A DNA stretch of 64,000 nt from Streptomyces sp. NBC_00510 (GTDB lineage Bacteria > Actinomycetota > Actinomycetes > Streptomycetales > Streptomycetaceae), in contig CP107851.1 of the NCBI GenBank assembly GCA_036013505.1, forward strand, positions 5,110,001 to 5,174,000, given 5' to 3'. A model generated the notes under the pieces. It did not search any database. It saw only the letters and a list, made by a program, of their open reading frames with translations, and was not told the DNA's origin. The position numbers and the translations under genes were made by a program. Shown here in pieces: positions 8,346-17,096 of this stretch (positions within the stretch are counted from its first letter, which is position 1; every line of letters begins with the position of its first letter).

Positions 8346-9050
8346 TCAGGATCCGGACGGACCCGGGCGCGCCCCCGCTCCCGTGTCCGGGCCCGACGAG
8401 CCGCCGCTGCGCAGCCGGGCGACGTAGGCGGCGGCCTGGGTGCGCCGCTGCATCCCGAGCTTGGCGAGCAGGGAGGAGACGTAGTTCTTGACCGTCTTCT
8501 CGGCGAGGTGCAGCCGGTCGCCGATCTGCCGGTTGGTGAGGCCCTCGCCGATGAGGTCGAGGATCCGCTTCTCCTGGTCGGTCAGGTCTGCGAGGCGGCC
8601 CTCCTGGCGTTCCCCGCCGCCGCGCAGGCGCTCCAGGACGCGCGCGGTGGCGACCGGGTCCAGCAGTGACCGGCCGGCGGCGACGTCGCGCACGGCGCCG
8701 ACCAGGTCGGTGGCGCGGATGTCCTTCAGCACGTAGCCCGACGCGCCCGCCATGATCGCGTCGAAGAGCGCCTCGTCGTCCGCGTAGGAGGTGAGCATCA
8801 GGCACGCGACGCCGGGCTGCGAGGAGCGGATCTCCCGGCACACCTCGACGCCGCTGCCGTCCGGCAGCCGGACGTCCAGCACCGCGACGTCGGGACGCAC
8901 GGCCGGGATCCGGGCCAGCGCCTCGGCGGCCGTGCCGGCCTCGCCGACGACCTCGATCCCGTCCTCGGCGGCGAGGAGCTCGTGCACCCCGCGCCGGACG
9001 ACTTCGTGGTCGTCCAGTAGGAAAACCGTGATTACCGACTTTTCGGTCAC
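8346..9050 (-). CDS. NarL/FixJ-family response regulator (orphan)
   Basis: 234-residue two-component regulator. Receiver domain: acidic pair Asp13-Asp14, phospho-acceptor Asp59 in [11 protein letters not shown], and the conserved Lys in YVLKDI near 109. LuxR-type helix-turn-helix: [20 protein letters not shown] and the recognition helix [17 protein letters not shown] (about 150-205), close to DevR/DosR-type regulators. No histidine kinase gene is adjacent. GTG 9050 gives the typical short N-terminus ([13 protein letters not shown]); a GTG at 9068 is an alternative. It is divergent from bkdABC, which makes the branched-chain dehydrogenase operon a possible target, though this is only positional. 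Confidence 0.9.
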   Translation of the reverse strand: MTEKSVITVFLLDDHEVVRRGVHELLAAEDGIEVVGEAGTAAEALARIPAVRPDVAVLDVRLPDGSGVEVCREIRSSQPGVACLMLTSYADDEALFDAIMAGASGYVLKDIRATDLVGAVRDVAAGRSLLDPVATARVLERLRGGGERQEGRLADLTDQEKRILDLIGEGLTNRQIGDRLHLAEKTVKNYVSSLLAKLGMQRRTQAAAYVARLRSGGSSGPDTGAGARPGPSGS

Positions 9051-9360
9051 AACTTCAGCGTTGCACACGCGACCCGCGCCGACCTCTTACGAAGAATCGA
9101 TCCTCGGGATACCGTGCCGTTGTCCCGGTGGCCTGCGAGAACGCCCATTTACTAGGAAATCCAAACAAAACCGCAGGTAGAACACCCTTCGCGCGAAAGC
9201 GGGAGGTGTGGGTAACGTTCACTTCGCAGGGCTGCCTGCCGGGTCGACCAACACTCCCGGCTCGGCCGTGCCGCACACACCCCGTGCGCCGCGACGAGTC
9301 GGGCAGGAGCCGCACTGGCCGCCGGCGGATCCCGGGGGCCGGACAGACGGAGGAGCAAGC
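9051..9360. other. Divergent control region between response regulator and bkdA
   Basis: 310 bp without a convincing gene. It holds an unusually AT-rich patch (about 9148-9178, CATTTACTAGGAAATCC and ACAAAACC), a 10-bp palindrome TTCGCGCGAA at 9188-9197, and the strong GGAGGAG ribosome site (9350-9356) of bkdA. I see no clean -35/-10 pair. Confidence 0.5.
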
Positions 9361-10512
9361 GTGAGCGTGAAAAGCACTGCCGCGAAGCCCCGTACGCCCC
9401 GTACGGGCACGCGCGGTGGAGCGAAGCGCCGTGAGGGCGAGCCGGAGCTGGTGCAGCTCCTGACCCCCGAGGGCGAGCGCGTCCAGCACAGTGAGTACTC
9501 CATCGACCTGAGCCCCGAAGAGCTGCGCGGTCTGTACCGGGACATGGTCCTGACCCGCCGGTTCGACGCGGAGGCCACCTCCCTGCAGCGGCAGGGCGAG
9601 CTGGGTCTGTGGGCGTCGCTGCTGGGCCAGGAGGCCGCACAGATCGGCTCCGGGCGGGCCACCAGGCCGGACGACTACGTCTTCCCCACCTACCGCGAGC
9701 ACGGCGTCGCCTGGTGCCGCGGGGTGGACCCGGTCAACCTGCTCGGCATGTTCCGCGGGGTGAACCACGGCGGCTGGGACCCGAACGAGAACAACTTCCA
9801 CCTGTACACGATCGTGATCGGCTCCCAGACGCTGCACGCGACCGGCTACGCGATGGGCATCAGCAAGGACGGCGCGGACTCCGCCGTCATCGCCTACTTC
9901 GGCGACGGTGCCTCCAGCCAGGGCGACGTCGCGGAGGCCTTCACCTTCGCCGCCGTCTACAACGCCCCCGTGGTCTTCTTCTGCCAGAACAACCAGTGGG
10001 CGATCTCCGAGCCCACCGAGAAGCAGAGCCGCGTCCCGATCTACCAGCGCGCCGCCGGCTTCGGCTTCCCCGGCGTGCGGGTCGACGGCAACGACGTCCT
10101 CGCGGTCCTCGCGGTCACCCGTGCCGCCCTGGAGCACGCCCGTTCCGGCCAGGGCCCGATGCTCGTCGAGGCCTTCACCTACCGCATGGGCGCCCACACC
10201 ACGTCCGACGACCCCACCCGCTACCGCCTCGACGAGGAGCGCGAGCAGTGGGAGCACAAGGACCCGATCCTGCGGCTGCGCAGCTACCTGGAGAAGGACG
10301 GCATCGCCGACGAGGCCTTCTTCGCCGGTGTCGAGGAGGAGAGCGAGGCGCTCGGCAAGCGGGTCCGCGAGGCCGTGCGCGCCATGCCCGACCCCGACCC
10401 CATGTCGATCTTCGAGAACATCTACGCCGACGGGCACGCCCTCGTCGACGAGGAGCGCGCCCAGTTCGCCGCGTACCAGGCGTCCTTCGCCGACAGCCCG
10501 GAGGGTCACTGA
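9361..10512 (+). CDS. bkdA: Branched-chain 2-oxoacid dehydrogenase E1 alpha subunit
   Basis: 383-residue thiamine-diphosphate subunit of the branched-chain alpha-keto acid dehydrogenase complex, which makes isobutyryl-, isovaleryl- and 2-methylbutyryl-CoA, the starter units for branched fatty acids and several polyketides. The ThDP/Mg motif is GDGASSQGDVAEAF...QNN, with the E1-alpha phosphorylation-loop-like RMGAHTTSDDPTRY near the C-terminus. GTG 9361 follows GGAGGAG at ideal spacing. The first 50 residues are basic and low in complexity, as in other Streptomyces E1 alpha chains. It is followed after 2 bases by bkdB and then bkdC, clearly one operon. A pyruvate-type role is less likely given the separate alpha/beta organisation. 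Confidence 0.95.
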   Translation: MSVKSTAAKPRTPRTGTRGGAKRREGEPELVQLLTPEGERVQHSEYSIDLSPEELRGLYRDMVLTRRFDAEATSLQRQGELGLWASLLGQEAAQIGSGRATRPDDYVFPTYREHGVAWCRGVDPVNLLGMFRGVNHGGWDPNENNFHLYTIVIGSQTLHATGYAMGISKDGADSAVIAYFGDGASSQGDVAEAFTFAAVYNAPVVFFCQNNQWAISEPTEKQSRVPIYQRAAGFGFPGVRVDGNDVLAVLAVTRAALEHARSGQGPMLVEAFTYRMGAHTTSDDPTRYRLDEEREQWEHKDPILRLRSYLEKDGIADEAFFAGVEEESEALGKRVREAVRAMPDPDPMSIFENIYADGHALVDEERAQFAAYQASFADSPEGH

Positions 10513-10514
10513 CC

Positions 10515-11489
10515 ATGGCAACGATGACCATCGCCAAGGCCCTCAACGAGGCACTGCGCAAGTCCCTGGAGACCGACCCCAAGGTCGTCCTCATGGGTGA
10601 GGACATCGGCAAGCTCGGCGGTGTCTTCCGGATCACCGACGGCCTGCACAAGGACTTCGGCGAGCAGCGGGTGATCGACACCCCGCTCGCGGAGTCCGGC
10701 ATCGTCGGCACCGCGATCGGCCTGGCCCTGCGGGGCTACCGCCCCGTCGTGGAGATCCAGTTCGACGGCTTCGTCTTCCCCGCGTACGACCAGATCGTCA
10801 CCCAGCTCGCCAAGATGCACGCGCGCGCCCTGGGCAAGATCAAGCTCCCGGTCGTCATCCGCATCCCCTACGGCGGCGGCATCGGCGCCGTCGAGCACCA
10901 CAGCGAGTCGCCCGAGGCGTACTTCGCGCACACCGCCGGACTCAAGGTCGTCTCCCCGTCGACCCCGCAGGACGCCTACTGGATGCTGCAGCAGGCGATC
11001 GACTCCGACGACCCGGTGATCTTCCTGGAGCCCAAGCGCCGTTACTGGGACAAGGGCGAGGTCGACACCGACGGCATCCCCGCGCCGCTCCACAAGGCCC
11101 GTACCGCCCGGGAGGGCACCGACCTCACCCTGGCCGCTTACGGCCCCATGGTGAAGGTCTGCCTGGAGGCGGCCGCCGCGGCCGCCGAGGAGGGCCGTAG
11201 CCTGGAGGTCGTGGACCTGCGGTCGCTGTCCCCGCTCGACTTCGACGCCGTCCAGGCGTCCGTGGAGAAGACCCGCCGCCTGGTCGTCGTGCACGAGGCG
11301 CCGGTGCAGCTCGGCATGGGCGCGGAGATCGCGGCCCGCATCACCGAGCGGTGCTTCTACCACCTGGAGGCCCCGGTGCTGAGGGTCGGCGGCTTCCACG
11401 CCCCGTACCCGCCGGCCCGGGTGGAGGAGGAGTACCTGCCCGGCCTGGACCGGGTGCTGGACGCCGTCGACCGATCGCTGGCGTTCTGA
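10515..11489 (+). CDS. bkdB: Branched-chain 2-oxoacid dehydrogenase E1 beta subunit
   Basis: 324-residue E1 beta chain that pairs with the product of the preceding gene to decarboxylate branched 2-oxo acids. Recognisable E1-beta segments include VVLMGEDIG, the RVIDTPLAESGIVGTAIG region that contacts thiamine diphosphate, EIQFDGFVFPAYDQI, and the C-terminal transketolase-like half ending ARVEEEYLPGLDRVLDAV. Length is normal for the family. ATG 10515 starts two bases after the bkdA stop, so translation is probably coupled. Confidence 0.96.
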   Translation: MATMTIAKALNEALRKSLETDPKVVLMGEDIGKLGGVFRITDGLHKDFGEQRVIDTPLAESGIVGTAIGLALRGYRPVVEIQFDGFVFPAYDQIVTQLAKMHARALGKIKLPVVIRIPYGGGIGAVEHHSESPEAYFAHTAGLKVVSPSTPQDAYWMLQQAIDSDDPVIFLEPKRRYWDKGEVDTDGIPAPLHKARTAREGTDLTLAAYGPMVKVCLEAAAAAAEEGRSLEVVDLRSLSPLDFDAVQASVEKTRRLVVVHEAPVQLGMGAEIAARITERCFYHLEAPVLRVGGFHAPYPPARVEEEYLPGLDRVLDAVDRSLAF

Positions 11490-11499
11490 GGAGAGGGTT

Positions 11500-12948
11500 G
11501 TGACGACAGTGGCAGCACCGCAGCGCTTCCGTGAGTTCAAGATGCCGGACGTCGGCGAGGGACTCACCGAGGCCGAGATCCTCAAGTGGTACGTCAAGCC
11601 CGGCGACACCGTCACCGACGGCCAGGTGGTCTGCGAGGTGGAGACCGCCAAGGCCGCGGTCGAGCTTCCGATCCCGTTCGACGGGGTGGTGCACGAGCTG
11701 CGCTTCCCCGAGGGCGAGACCGTCGACGTCGGCACCGTGATCATCGCCGTCGACACCGGCGAGGGCGAGGGCGGCGAACCGGCCGCCGGGGCCGCACCGG
11801 AGCCGGCCGCCGCGCCGGCCCCCGCCGCGGAGCCGGCGCAGAAGCGCCAGCCCGTGCTGGTCGGCTACGGCGTCGCCGCCTCGTCGACCAAGCGCCGGGC
11901 GCGCAAGCAGCCCGCCGTTCCGGCGCAGACCGGGGCGCAGCAGGCCGTCCAGGGTGAGCTGAACGGCCATGCCCCGGCGCCGGCCGCCGCCACCCCGGCC
12001 CCGGCGGCTCACGCCGGGTTCGCCCCCGCCGAGGTCCGCCCGCTGGCCAAGCCGCCGGTGCGCAAGCTCGCCAAGGACCTGGGCGTGGACCTGGCCGCGG
12101 TCACCCCGACCGGGCCGCAGGGCACGATCACCCGCGAGGACGTCCAGAAGGCGGCGGCCCCCGCCGCCGCGCCGGTCGCCCCCGCGCAGGTCACCGCCGC
12201 CCCGGCGGCGGTACCGGCTCCCGCCGCCCTGGCCCCCGCCGCGGGCGCGCTGGAGACCCGCGTCCCGATCAAGGGCGTCCGGAAGGCGACGGCCGCGGCC
12301 ATGGTCGCCAGTGCCTTCACCGCGCCGCACGTGACCGAGTTCGTCACCTTCGACATCACCCGGACCATGCGGCTCGTGCAGGAGCTCAAGACCGACCCGG
12401 CCTTCGCCGGGCTCAAGGTCAGCCCGCTCCTGCTGGTCGCCAAGGCCCTGCTGGTCGCGATCCGCCGCAACCCGGAGGTCAACGCCGCCTGGGACGAGGC
12501 CAACCAGGAGATCGTCCACAAGGGCTACGTCAACCTGGGCATCGCCGCCGCCACCCCGCGCGGGCTGATCGTCCCCAACATCAAGGACGCCCAGGGCAAG
12601 ACCCTGCCCGAACTGGCGTCCGCCCTCGGCGACCTGGTCGCCACGGCCCGTGAGGGCAAGACCTCGCCGGCCGACATGCAGGGCGGCACGGTCACCATCA
12701 CCAACGTCGGCGTCTTCGGCATCGACACCGGCACGCCCATCCTCAACCCCGGGGAGTCCGCGATCCTCGCCTTCGGCGCGGTCAAGGAGCTGCCCTGGGT
12801 CCACAAGGGCAAGGTCAAGCCCCGCCAGGTCACCACGCTCGCGCTCTCCTTCGACCACCGCCTGGTCGACGGCGAGCTCGGCTCCAAGGTCCTCGCCGAC
12901 GTCGCGGCGGTCCTGGAGTACCCCAAGCGCCTGATCACCTGGGCCTGA
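11500..12948 (+). CDS. bkdC: Branched-chain 2-oxoacid dehydrogenase E2 (dihydrolipoyl acyltransferase)
   Basis: 482-residue E2 core of the Bkd complex. Domains in order: one lipoyl domain (about 12-85) with lipoylated Lys51 in ETAKAAV; an Ala/Pro-rich swinging linker; an E3/E1-binding domain (VRKLAKDLGVDLAAVTPTG, near 180-215); a second Ala/Pro linker; and the catalytic chloramphenicol-acetyltransferase-like domain (about 250-482) with the active-site FDHRLVDG near the end. GTG 11500 is preceded by GAGGAGAGG. No E3 gene is nearby; the complex would use the shared dihydrolipoamide dehydrogenase. Followed by a strong hairpin terminator. Confidence 0.96.
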   Translation: MTTVAAPQRFREFKMPDVGEGLTEAEILKWYVKPGDTVTDGQVVCEVETAKAAVELPIPFDGVVHELRFPEGETVDVGTVIIAVDTGEGEGGEPAAGAAPEPAAAPAPAAEPAQKRQPVLVGYGVAASSTKRRARKQPAVPAQTGAQQAVQGELNGHAPAPAAATPAPAAHAGFAPAEVRPLAKPPVRKLAKDLGVDLAAVTPTGPQGTITREDVQKAAAPAAAPVAPAQVTAAPAAVPAPAALAPAAGALETRVPIKGVRKATAAAMVASAFTAPHVTEFVTFDITRTMRLVQELKTDPAFAGLKVSPLLLVAKALLVAIRRNPEVNAAWDEANQEIVHKGYVNLGIAAATPRGLIVPNIKDAQGKTLPELASALGDLVATAREGKTSPADMQGGTVTITNVGVFGIDTGTPILNPGESAILAFGAVKELPWVHKGKVKPRQVTTLALSFDHRLVDGELGSKVLADVAAVLEYPKRLITWA

Positions 12949-12969
12949 TCCGCCCCCAGGCACGGCAAC

Positions 12970-13007
12970 GGGAAGGGCCCGGACATTTGTGCGTCCGGGC
13001 CCTTCCC
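12970..13007. terminator. Hairpin terminator after bkdC
   Basis: Perfect 15-bp stem GGGAAGGGCCCGGAC / GTCCGGGCCCTTCCC with an 8-base loop, 22 bases after the bkdC stop. There is no U-tract, as is common in streptomycetes. Confidence 0.85.
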
Positions 13008-13054
13008 GCGCGTGTCGCCCCCACCCCGGCGGCGATCTGTGACGTCATACGGCC

Positions 13055-13249
13055 ATGGCGGTATCCATCTCCGTGGTCCTGCTCCTGATCGTGATCACGC
13101 TCATCCTGCTCCGGGCGAAGTCGCTGAAGGTCTCCCACGCGATCCTCTGCGTCCTCCTCGGCTTCTGCCTCGCCGGCTCCAGCCTCGCCCCCACCATCCA
13201 CTCCGGCCTCGTCGCCACCACGGACGTCGTGAGCGACCTGCGCCCCTGA
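13055..13249 (+). CDS. Small two-helix membrane protein
   Basis: 64 residues with two hydrophobic helices: SISVVLLLIVITLILL (about 4-19) and SHAILCVLLGFCLAGSSLA (about 27-45), separated by RAKSLK. The layout and the closing APTIHSGL segment recall a family of tiny membrane proteins found in many Streptomyces, some in integrative elements, but no function is known to me. It stands alone between two hairpin terminators, so it should have its own promoter. Confidence 0.65.
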   Translation: MAVSISVVLLLIVITLILLRAKSLKVSHAILCVLLGFCLAGSSLAPTIHSGLVATTDVVSDLRP

Positions 13250-13304
13250 GCCCCGCACCGGCGGACCTCCCGGCGGACTCCGCCGTCCGGAGCGGGCGTC
13301 ACGG

Positions 13305-13340
13305 GGAAGGGCCCGGGCAAGCGGCTGCCCGGGCCCTTCC
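13305..13340. terminator. Bidirectional hairpin terminator
   Basis: Perfect 15-bp stem GGAAGGGCCCGGGCA / TGCCCGGGCCCTTCC with a 6-base loop, placed between two converging genes (ends at 13249 and 13365). The stem core GGAAGGGCCCGG is the same as in the terminator at 12970-13007. Confidence 0.85.
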
Positions 13341-13364
13341 TTCCGCCGTCGAAACCCGCCCCTG

Positions 13365-14744
13365 CTACTGGGGGAACGCGGCGAACAGCGGGATCACCCG
13401 GGCGGAGTCCGCGGTGATGCCCTTGGTGCCGGCGGGCAGCAGCACGCTCGACGGGCTGTAGCTGTTCCCCGAGGCCAGGAGGTCGGCGTCGCCGTCCCGG
13501 TCGATGTCGCGCAGACGGACGACCTGGCCGAACGCCGAGTACTCCGTGGCATCGCCGGGGACGCCCGCGGTCCGCAGGCTGAACCACTGGGAGCCGGTGC
13601 CCGTCAGACCCTTCTTGCCGCCGCGCAGGATGTGCACGCCGCCCGCGCCCTTGGCGGTGCCGATCTCCTCCCCCGGCACACCGACCGCGAGGTCCGGGTA
13701 GCCGTCGCGGTTCGTGTCACCCGCGGAGAGCGCGAAGCCGAACCAGTCGCCGCCGGTGGCGCCGGTGGCGACACCGGCGGTGGCCTGGGTGAGGCGGTAG
13801 CCGGTGGTGGGGCCGCCGGAGCCGCCGCGCAGCACGAAGACGGCCCCGGCGTTCTTGCTGTACGGCTGGTCGCCGACCGCGAGGTCGCCGTAGCCGTTCT
13901 TGTCGAAGTCCGCGATGACGCCCGAGGGGCTGTAGTTCGGGGACGAGGTGTTGTACGTGGTGAACTTGCCCGCCTTGACGGTGGAACCGCCGCGCAGGAA
14001 CCAGGCGACCGAGGTGGCCTTGTCGTTCCGGTAGCCCTGGCCGAGGACGTACAGGTCGGTGGCGGCGTCCTTGGTGACCTTCCCGGCGACGAGCCCGGCA
14101 GGTTCGAGCGTGTTGTCCGCGGTCGGGGCCGGGGCGTGGCGGGTGACCTTGCCCGTGGTGCCGGACTTGGCGAAGCCGCCCCGGTAGACGTACACGGCCT
14201 CGATGTCCGTGACGGCCAGATCGATCTTGCCGTCGCCGTTGAAGTCGCCGGTGGCGAGCGAGGCGCCGAACCCGAAGTGGGCGTGGGGGGACTTGAGCGG
14301 GATGCGGGTCGCGGTGGAGGACAGCCCCGACTTGGAGCCCCACACGATGGTGACCGCGCCCGCGGCGGCTCGGCTGCCCACCTTCTCGGAGCCGTCGCCG
14401 ACCGCGAGGTCGGCGTACCCGTCGCGGTTGAAGTCGGCGGCCGCGAGGGATTCGCCGAACATGTCGACGTAGCCTCCGCTGTCGCCCGCCGTCCCGGGGA
14501 TGCCGGCGCTGTTCTGGGTGAAGGTCTTGACCTTGGTTCCGGGACCGCCTGCGGTCCCGTACGTGACGGTGACCGAACCGCCGCCGCCGGCGGCGTAGTC
14601 GCGGTAGCCGTCGCCGTTGAAGTCGTCGGCGTACTTGGCGGGTGCGGCGGCCGCGGTCCCCGCCGAGATGGTGAGCAGCCCTCCGGTCAGTGCGACGGCC
14701 GCGGCCATCGCGGCGACCAGGCGGAGGTTCTTGCGCGTGGGCAT
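13365..14744 (-). CDS. Secreted FG-GAP/VCBS repeat protein
   Basis: 459-residue exported protein predicted to fold as an integrin-alpha-like beta-propeller. A signal peptide is clear: basic MPTRKNLR, a hydrophobic stretch, and a cut near AGTAAAAPA (about 29-34). Repeats contain the calcium-binding FG-GAP signature, e.g. DFNGDGYRDYA, DFNRDGYADLAVGD, DFNGDGKIDLAV, DFDKNGYGDLAVGD, DTNRDGYPDLAVG and DIDRDGDADLLAS, six to seven units across the mature chain. ATG 14744 follows AGGAG at 6 bases; the open frame running further upstream is only an accident of GC-rich sequence. Likely role is extracellular binding to carbohydrate or cell surfaces; the ligand is unknown. Confidence 0.88.
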   Translation of the reverse strand: MPTRKNLRLVAAMAAAVALTGGLLTISAGTAAAAPAKYADDFNGDGYRDYAAGGGGSVTVTYGTAGGPGTKVKTFTQNSAGIPGTAGDSGGYVDMFGESLAAADFNRDGYADLAVGDGSEKVGSRAAAGAVTIVWGSKSGLSSTATRIPLKSPHAHFGFGASLATGDFNGDGKIDLAVTDIEAVYVYRGGFAKSGTTGKVTRHAPAPTADNTLEPAGLVAGKVTKDAATDLYVLGQGYRNDKATSVAWFLRGGSTVKAGKFTTYNTSSPNYSPSGVIADFDKNGYGDLAVGDQPYSKNAGAVFVLRGGSGGPTTGYRLTQATAGVATGATGGDWFGFALSAGDTNRDGYPDLAVGVPGEEIGTAKGAGGVHILRGGKKGLTGTGSQWFSLRTAGVPGDATEYSAFGQVVRLRDIDRDGDADLLASGNSYSPSSVLLPAGTKGITADSARVIPLFAAFPQ

Positions 14745-14848
14745 GCGAGCTCCTGCTGCGTGCGGGGGCCTTTCGGCGGCCCGCGCCGGTCTGGATCGTC
14801 CGTCCGGACGGGGGAGCACGACGCGGCGGAGCGCTGCGGTACCCCTGG

Positions 14849-14864
14849 TCGTGCCGTGGCACGA
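14849..14864. promoter_or_regulatory. Palindrome in the divergent FG-GAP/thioredoxin-NHL intergenic region
   Basis: TCGTGCC-GT-GGCACGA is a perfect 7-bp inverted repeat in the 217-bp gap between two divergent genes. A second 12-bp palindrome CCGTCCGGACGG lies at 14800-14811. Either could be an operator; no regulator gene is adjacent. Confidence 0.35.
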
Positions 14865-14961
14865 GGGACGGTCGGTACAGGAGAGACAGTCCACGACGGG
14901 AAAGGGTTGTACCGGGCCCACGGCTGTGATCGCCCCTCGCGCGGGGTGGCACCCTTGCAGC

Positions 14962-16779
14962 ATGAACGATTCCGCCTCCGCGTCCTCCCCCAAGCTCCGC
15001 CGTGCCCGTGTCCGTGCCCCCGAGCTGGTCGGGAAGGGCGGGTGGCTCAACACCGGCGGCAAGCAGCTGGACCTTTCCGACCTGCGGGGATCGATCGTGA
15101 TCCTCGATTTCTGGACCTTCTGCTGCATCAACTGCCTGCACGTCCTCGACGAGCTGCGCGAGCTGGAGGAGAAGCACCGCGACACCGTGGTGATCGTCGG
15201 CGTCCACTCGCCGAAGTTCGTGCACGAGGCGGAGCACCAGTCGGTCGTGGACGCCGTGGAGCGGTACGGGGTGCACCACCCGGTGCTGGACGATCCGGAG
15301 CTGGCCACCTGGAAGCAGTACGCCGTACGGGCGTGGCCGACGCTGACCGTGATCGACCCGGAGGGGTACGTCGTGGCCCAGCACTCCGGGGAGGGGCACG
15401 CCCACGCGCTGGAGGCGCTGGTCACCGAGCTGGAGGCGGAGCACGCGGCGAAGGGGACGCTGCGCCGCGGGGACGGGCCGTACGTGCCGCCGGAGCCGGT
15501 GGCGACGGACCTGCGGTTCCCGGGGAAGGCACTGCGGCTGCCGTCGGGGAACCTCCTGGTGTCGGACTCGACCCGGCACCAGCTGGTGGAGATGGAGCCG
15601 GACGGGGAGACCGTCGTGCGGCGGATCGGCGGGCCGGGGGACTTGAGCGAGCCGCAGGGGCTGGCGCTGCTGCCGGACGGCACCGTGGTCGTCGCGGACA
15701 CCGTGAACCACCGGCTGCGGACGTTCGACCCGGCGGGCGGGGCCCTGGAGACGGTGGCCGGCACCGGCAGGCAGTGGTGGCAGGGGTCGGCGACCTCGGG
15801 CCCGGCGCTGGGGACAGACCTGTCGTCGCCGTGGGACGTGGCCTGGTGGGACGGCAAGGTGTGGATCGCCATGGCGGGCGTCCACCAGTTGTGGACGTAC
15901 GACCCGGCGGACGGGACGGTCGCCGTGGCGGCCGGGACGACCAATGAGGGGTTGGTCGACGGGCCGGCGGAGCAGGCGTGGTTCGCGCAGCCGTCGGGAC
16001 TGGCGGCGGCGGGCGAACGGCTGTGGGTCGCGGACTCCGAGACGAGCGCGCTGCGCTGGGTGGAGCGGGCCGCTGACGGCGCGGGGTACGTGGTGCGCAC
16101 CGCCGTCGGCACGGGGCTGTTCGACTTCGGTCACCGTGACGGTGCCGCGGAGCAGGCGCTGCTGCAGCATCCGCTGGGGGTGACCGCGCTGCCGGATGGG
16201 TCGGTCGCGGTCAGCGACACGTACAACCACGCGCTGCGCCGCTTCGATCCGGCGACCGGTGAGGTCGGCACGCTCGCGACGGACCTGCGGGAGCCGTCGG
16301 GCGCGGTGGTGGACGGCGCGGAGATCGTGGTGGTGGAGTCCGCCCGCCACCGGCTGACGCGGCTGCGCCTGCCGGAGGAGGCGGCGCGGGTCGAGGGCGC
16401 CGCGCACCGTACGCAGCGGCCCGCGACGGACGTGGCACCGGGGCCGCTGCGGCTGGACGTGGTGTTCTCCGCCCCGGTCGGCCAGAAGCTCGACGAGCGC
16501 TACGGCCCCTCGACGCGGCTGCTGGTCAGCGCGACGCCGCCGGAGCTGCTGCTGGAGGGGGCCGGCAAGGGCACGGACCTCTTCCGCGACGTCGTCCTGA
16601 ACGGGGACGTCGGCGAGGGGGTGCTCCACGTGTCGGCGATGGCCGCGTCGTGCGACGACGACCCGGACAACGAGTTCCCGGCCTGCCATGTGCACCAGCA
16701 GGACTGGGGTGTCCCCGTCCGGCTGACGGCCGAGGGGGACACCCGGCTCGCCCTGGTGCTCGCGGGGATGGACGCCTGA
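14962..16779 (+). CDS. Thioredoxin-like protein fused to NHL-repeat propeller (NHLRC2-like)
   Basis: 605 residues. The N-terminal thioredoxin fold (about 20-165) has a redox motif C55-I-N-C58 within WTFCCINCLHVLDEL, followed by the cis-Pro-type segment VRAWPTLTVIDPEG. From about 185 to 480 there are repeated NHL blades (e.g. LPDGTVVVADTVNHRLRTFD, LPDGSVAVSDTYNHALRRFD), and a C-terminal beta-sandwich-like domain of about 110 residues. The same three-part order is found in the animal protein NHLRC2. No signal peptide is visible, so it should be cytoplasmic. ATG 14962 is the first start that matches the domain; the frame is open upstream. Confidence 0.88.
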   Translation: MNDSASASSPKLRRARVRAPELVGKGGWLNTGGKQLDLSDLRGSIVILDFWTFCCINCLHVLDELRELEEKHRDTVVIVGVHSPKFVHEAEHQSVVDAVERYGVHHPVLDDPELATWKQYAVRAWPTLTVIDPEGYVVAQHSGEGHAHALEALVTELEAEHAAKGTLRRGDGPYVPPEPVATDLRFPGKALRLPSGNLLVSDSTRHQLVEMEPDGETVVRRIGGPGDLSEPQGLALLPDGTVVVADTVNHRLRTFDPAGGALETVAGTGRQWWQGSATSGPALGTDLSSPWDVAWWDGKVWIAMAGVHQLWTYDPADGTVAVAAGTTNEGLVDGPAEQAWFAQPSGLAAAGERLWVADSETSALRWVERAADGAGYVVRTAVGTGLFDFGHRDGAAEQALLQHPLGVTALPDGSVAVSDTYNHALRRFDPATGEVGTLATDLREPSGAVVDGAEIVVVESARHRLTRLRLPEEAARVEGAAHRTQRPATDVAPGPLRLDVVFSAPVGQKLDERYGPSTRLLVSATPPELLLEGAGKGTDLFRDVVLNGDVGEGVLHVSAMAASCDDDPDNEFPACHVHQQDWGVPVRLTAEGDTRLALVLAGMDA

Positions 16780-16783
16780 CGTC

Positions 16784-16808
16784 CCCGCACGTCCGTCACA
16801 CGTGCGGG
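16784..16808. terminator. Convergent hairpin overlapping the 3' end of the next gene
   Basis: CCCGCACGT / ACGTGCGGG, a 9-bp stem with 7-base loop, directly after the stop at 16779. Its right arm lies inside the last codons of the minus-strand gene ending at 16796. Confidence 0.55.
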
Positions 16809-17017
16809 TAGTTGCGGGCGCGTTCGTCCATCACCGGCATGGGCTCCACGACCCGGCGCTTCTTGAAGATGCTGACGTAAGCGGCCAGACCGATGACGCC
16901 GACCGCCATCATGATCAGTCCGACCAGGTCCAGGTTGACCCCGGCCATGTGCCAGTCGGTCGCGAAGGTGAGGATGGCCCCCACCGCGATCAGACCGATG
17001 CAACCGCCGATGCCCAT
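16796..17017 (-). CDS. Small membrane protein, DUF6458-like
   Basis: 73 residues with two membrane helices, GIGGCIGLIAVGAILTFA (about 2-19) and LVGLIMMAVGVIGLAAYVSIF (about 31-51), then a basic KKRR stretch and a soluble C-terminus. This layout matches a widespread actinobacterial family of unknown function often listed as DUF6458. It is a single gene converging on the thioredoxin-NHL gene. No role can be proposed. Confidence 0.7.
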   Translation of the reverse strand: MGIGGCIGLIAVGAILTFATDWHMAGVNLDLVGLIMMAVGVIGLAAYVSIFKKRRVVEPMPVMDERARNYPHV

Positions 17018-17096
17018 GATGTCCGCCTCCGAACTGGGTTGGCACTACGGACTCGTAGAACCCGTGTACCCCGGGGCGGACATCTCATGACCGGTC

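Noticed and set aside
9128-9364. A 78-codon plus frame in front of bkdA.
   Set aside because: It has no ribosome site, Arg/Pro-rich product, and overlaps the bkdA start region; more likely untranslated leader.
13365-16112. A 915-codon minus-strand frame that would fuse an unknown N-terminus to the FG-GAP protein.
   Set aside because: The first 450 codons are antisense to the thioredoxin-NHL gene; a signal peptide and ribosome site mark the true start at 14744.
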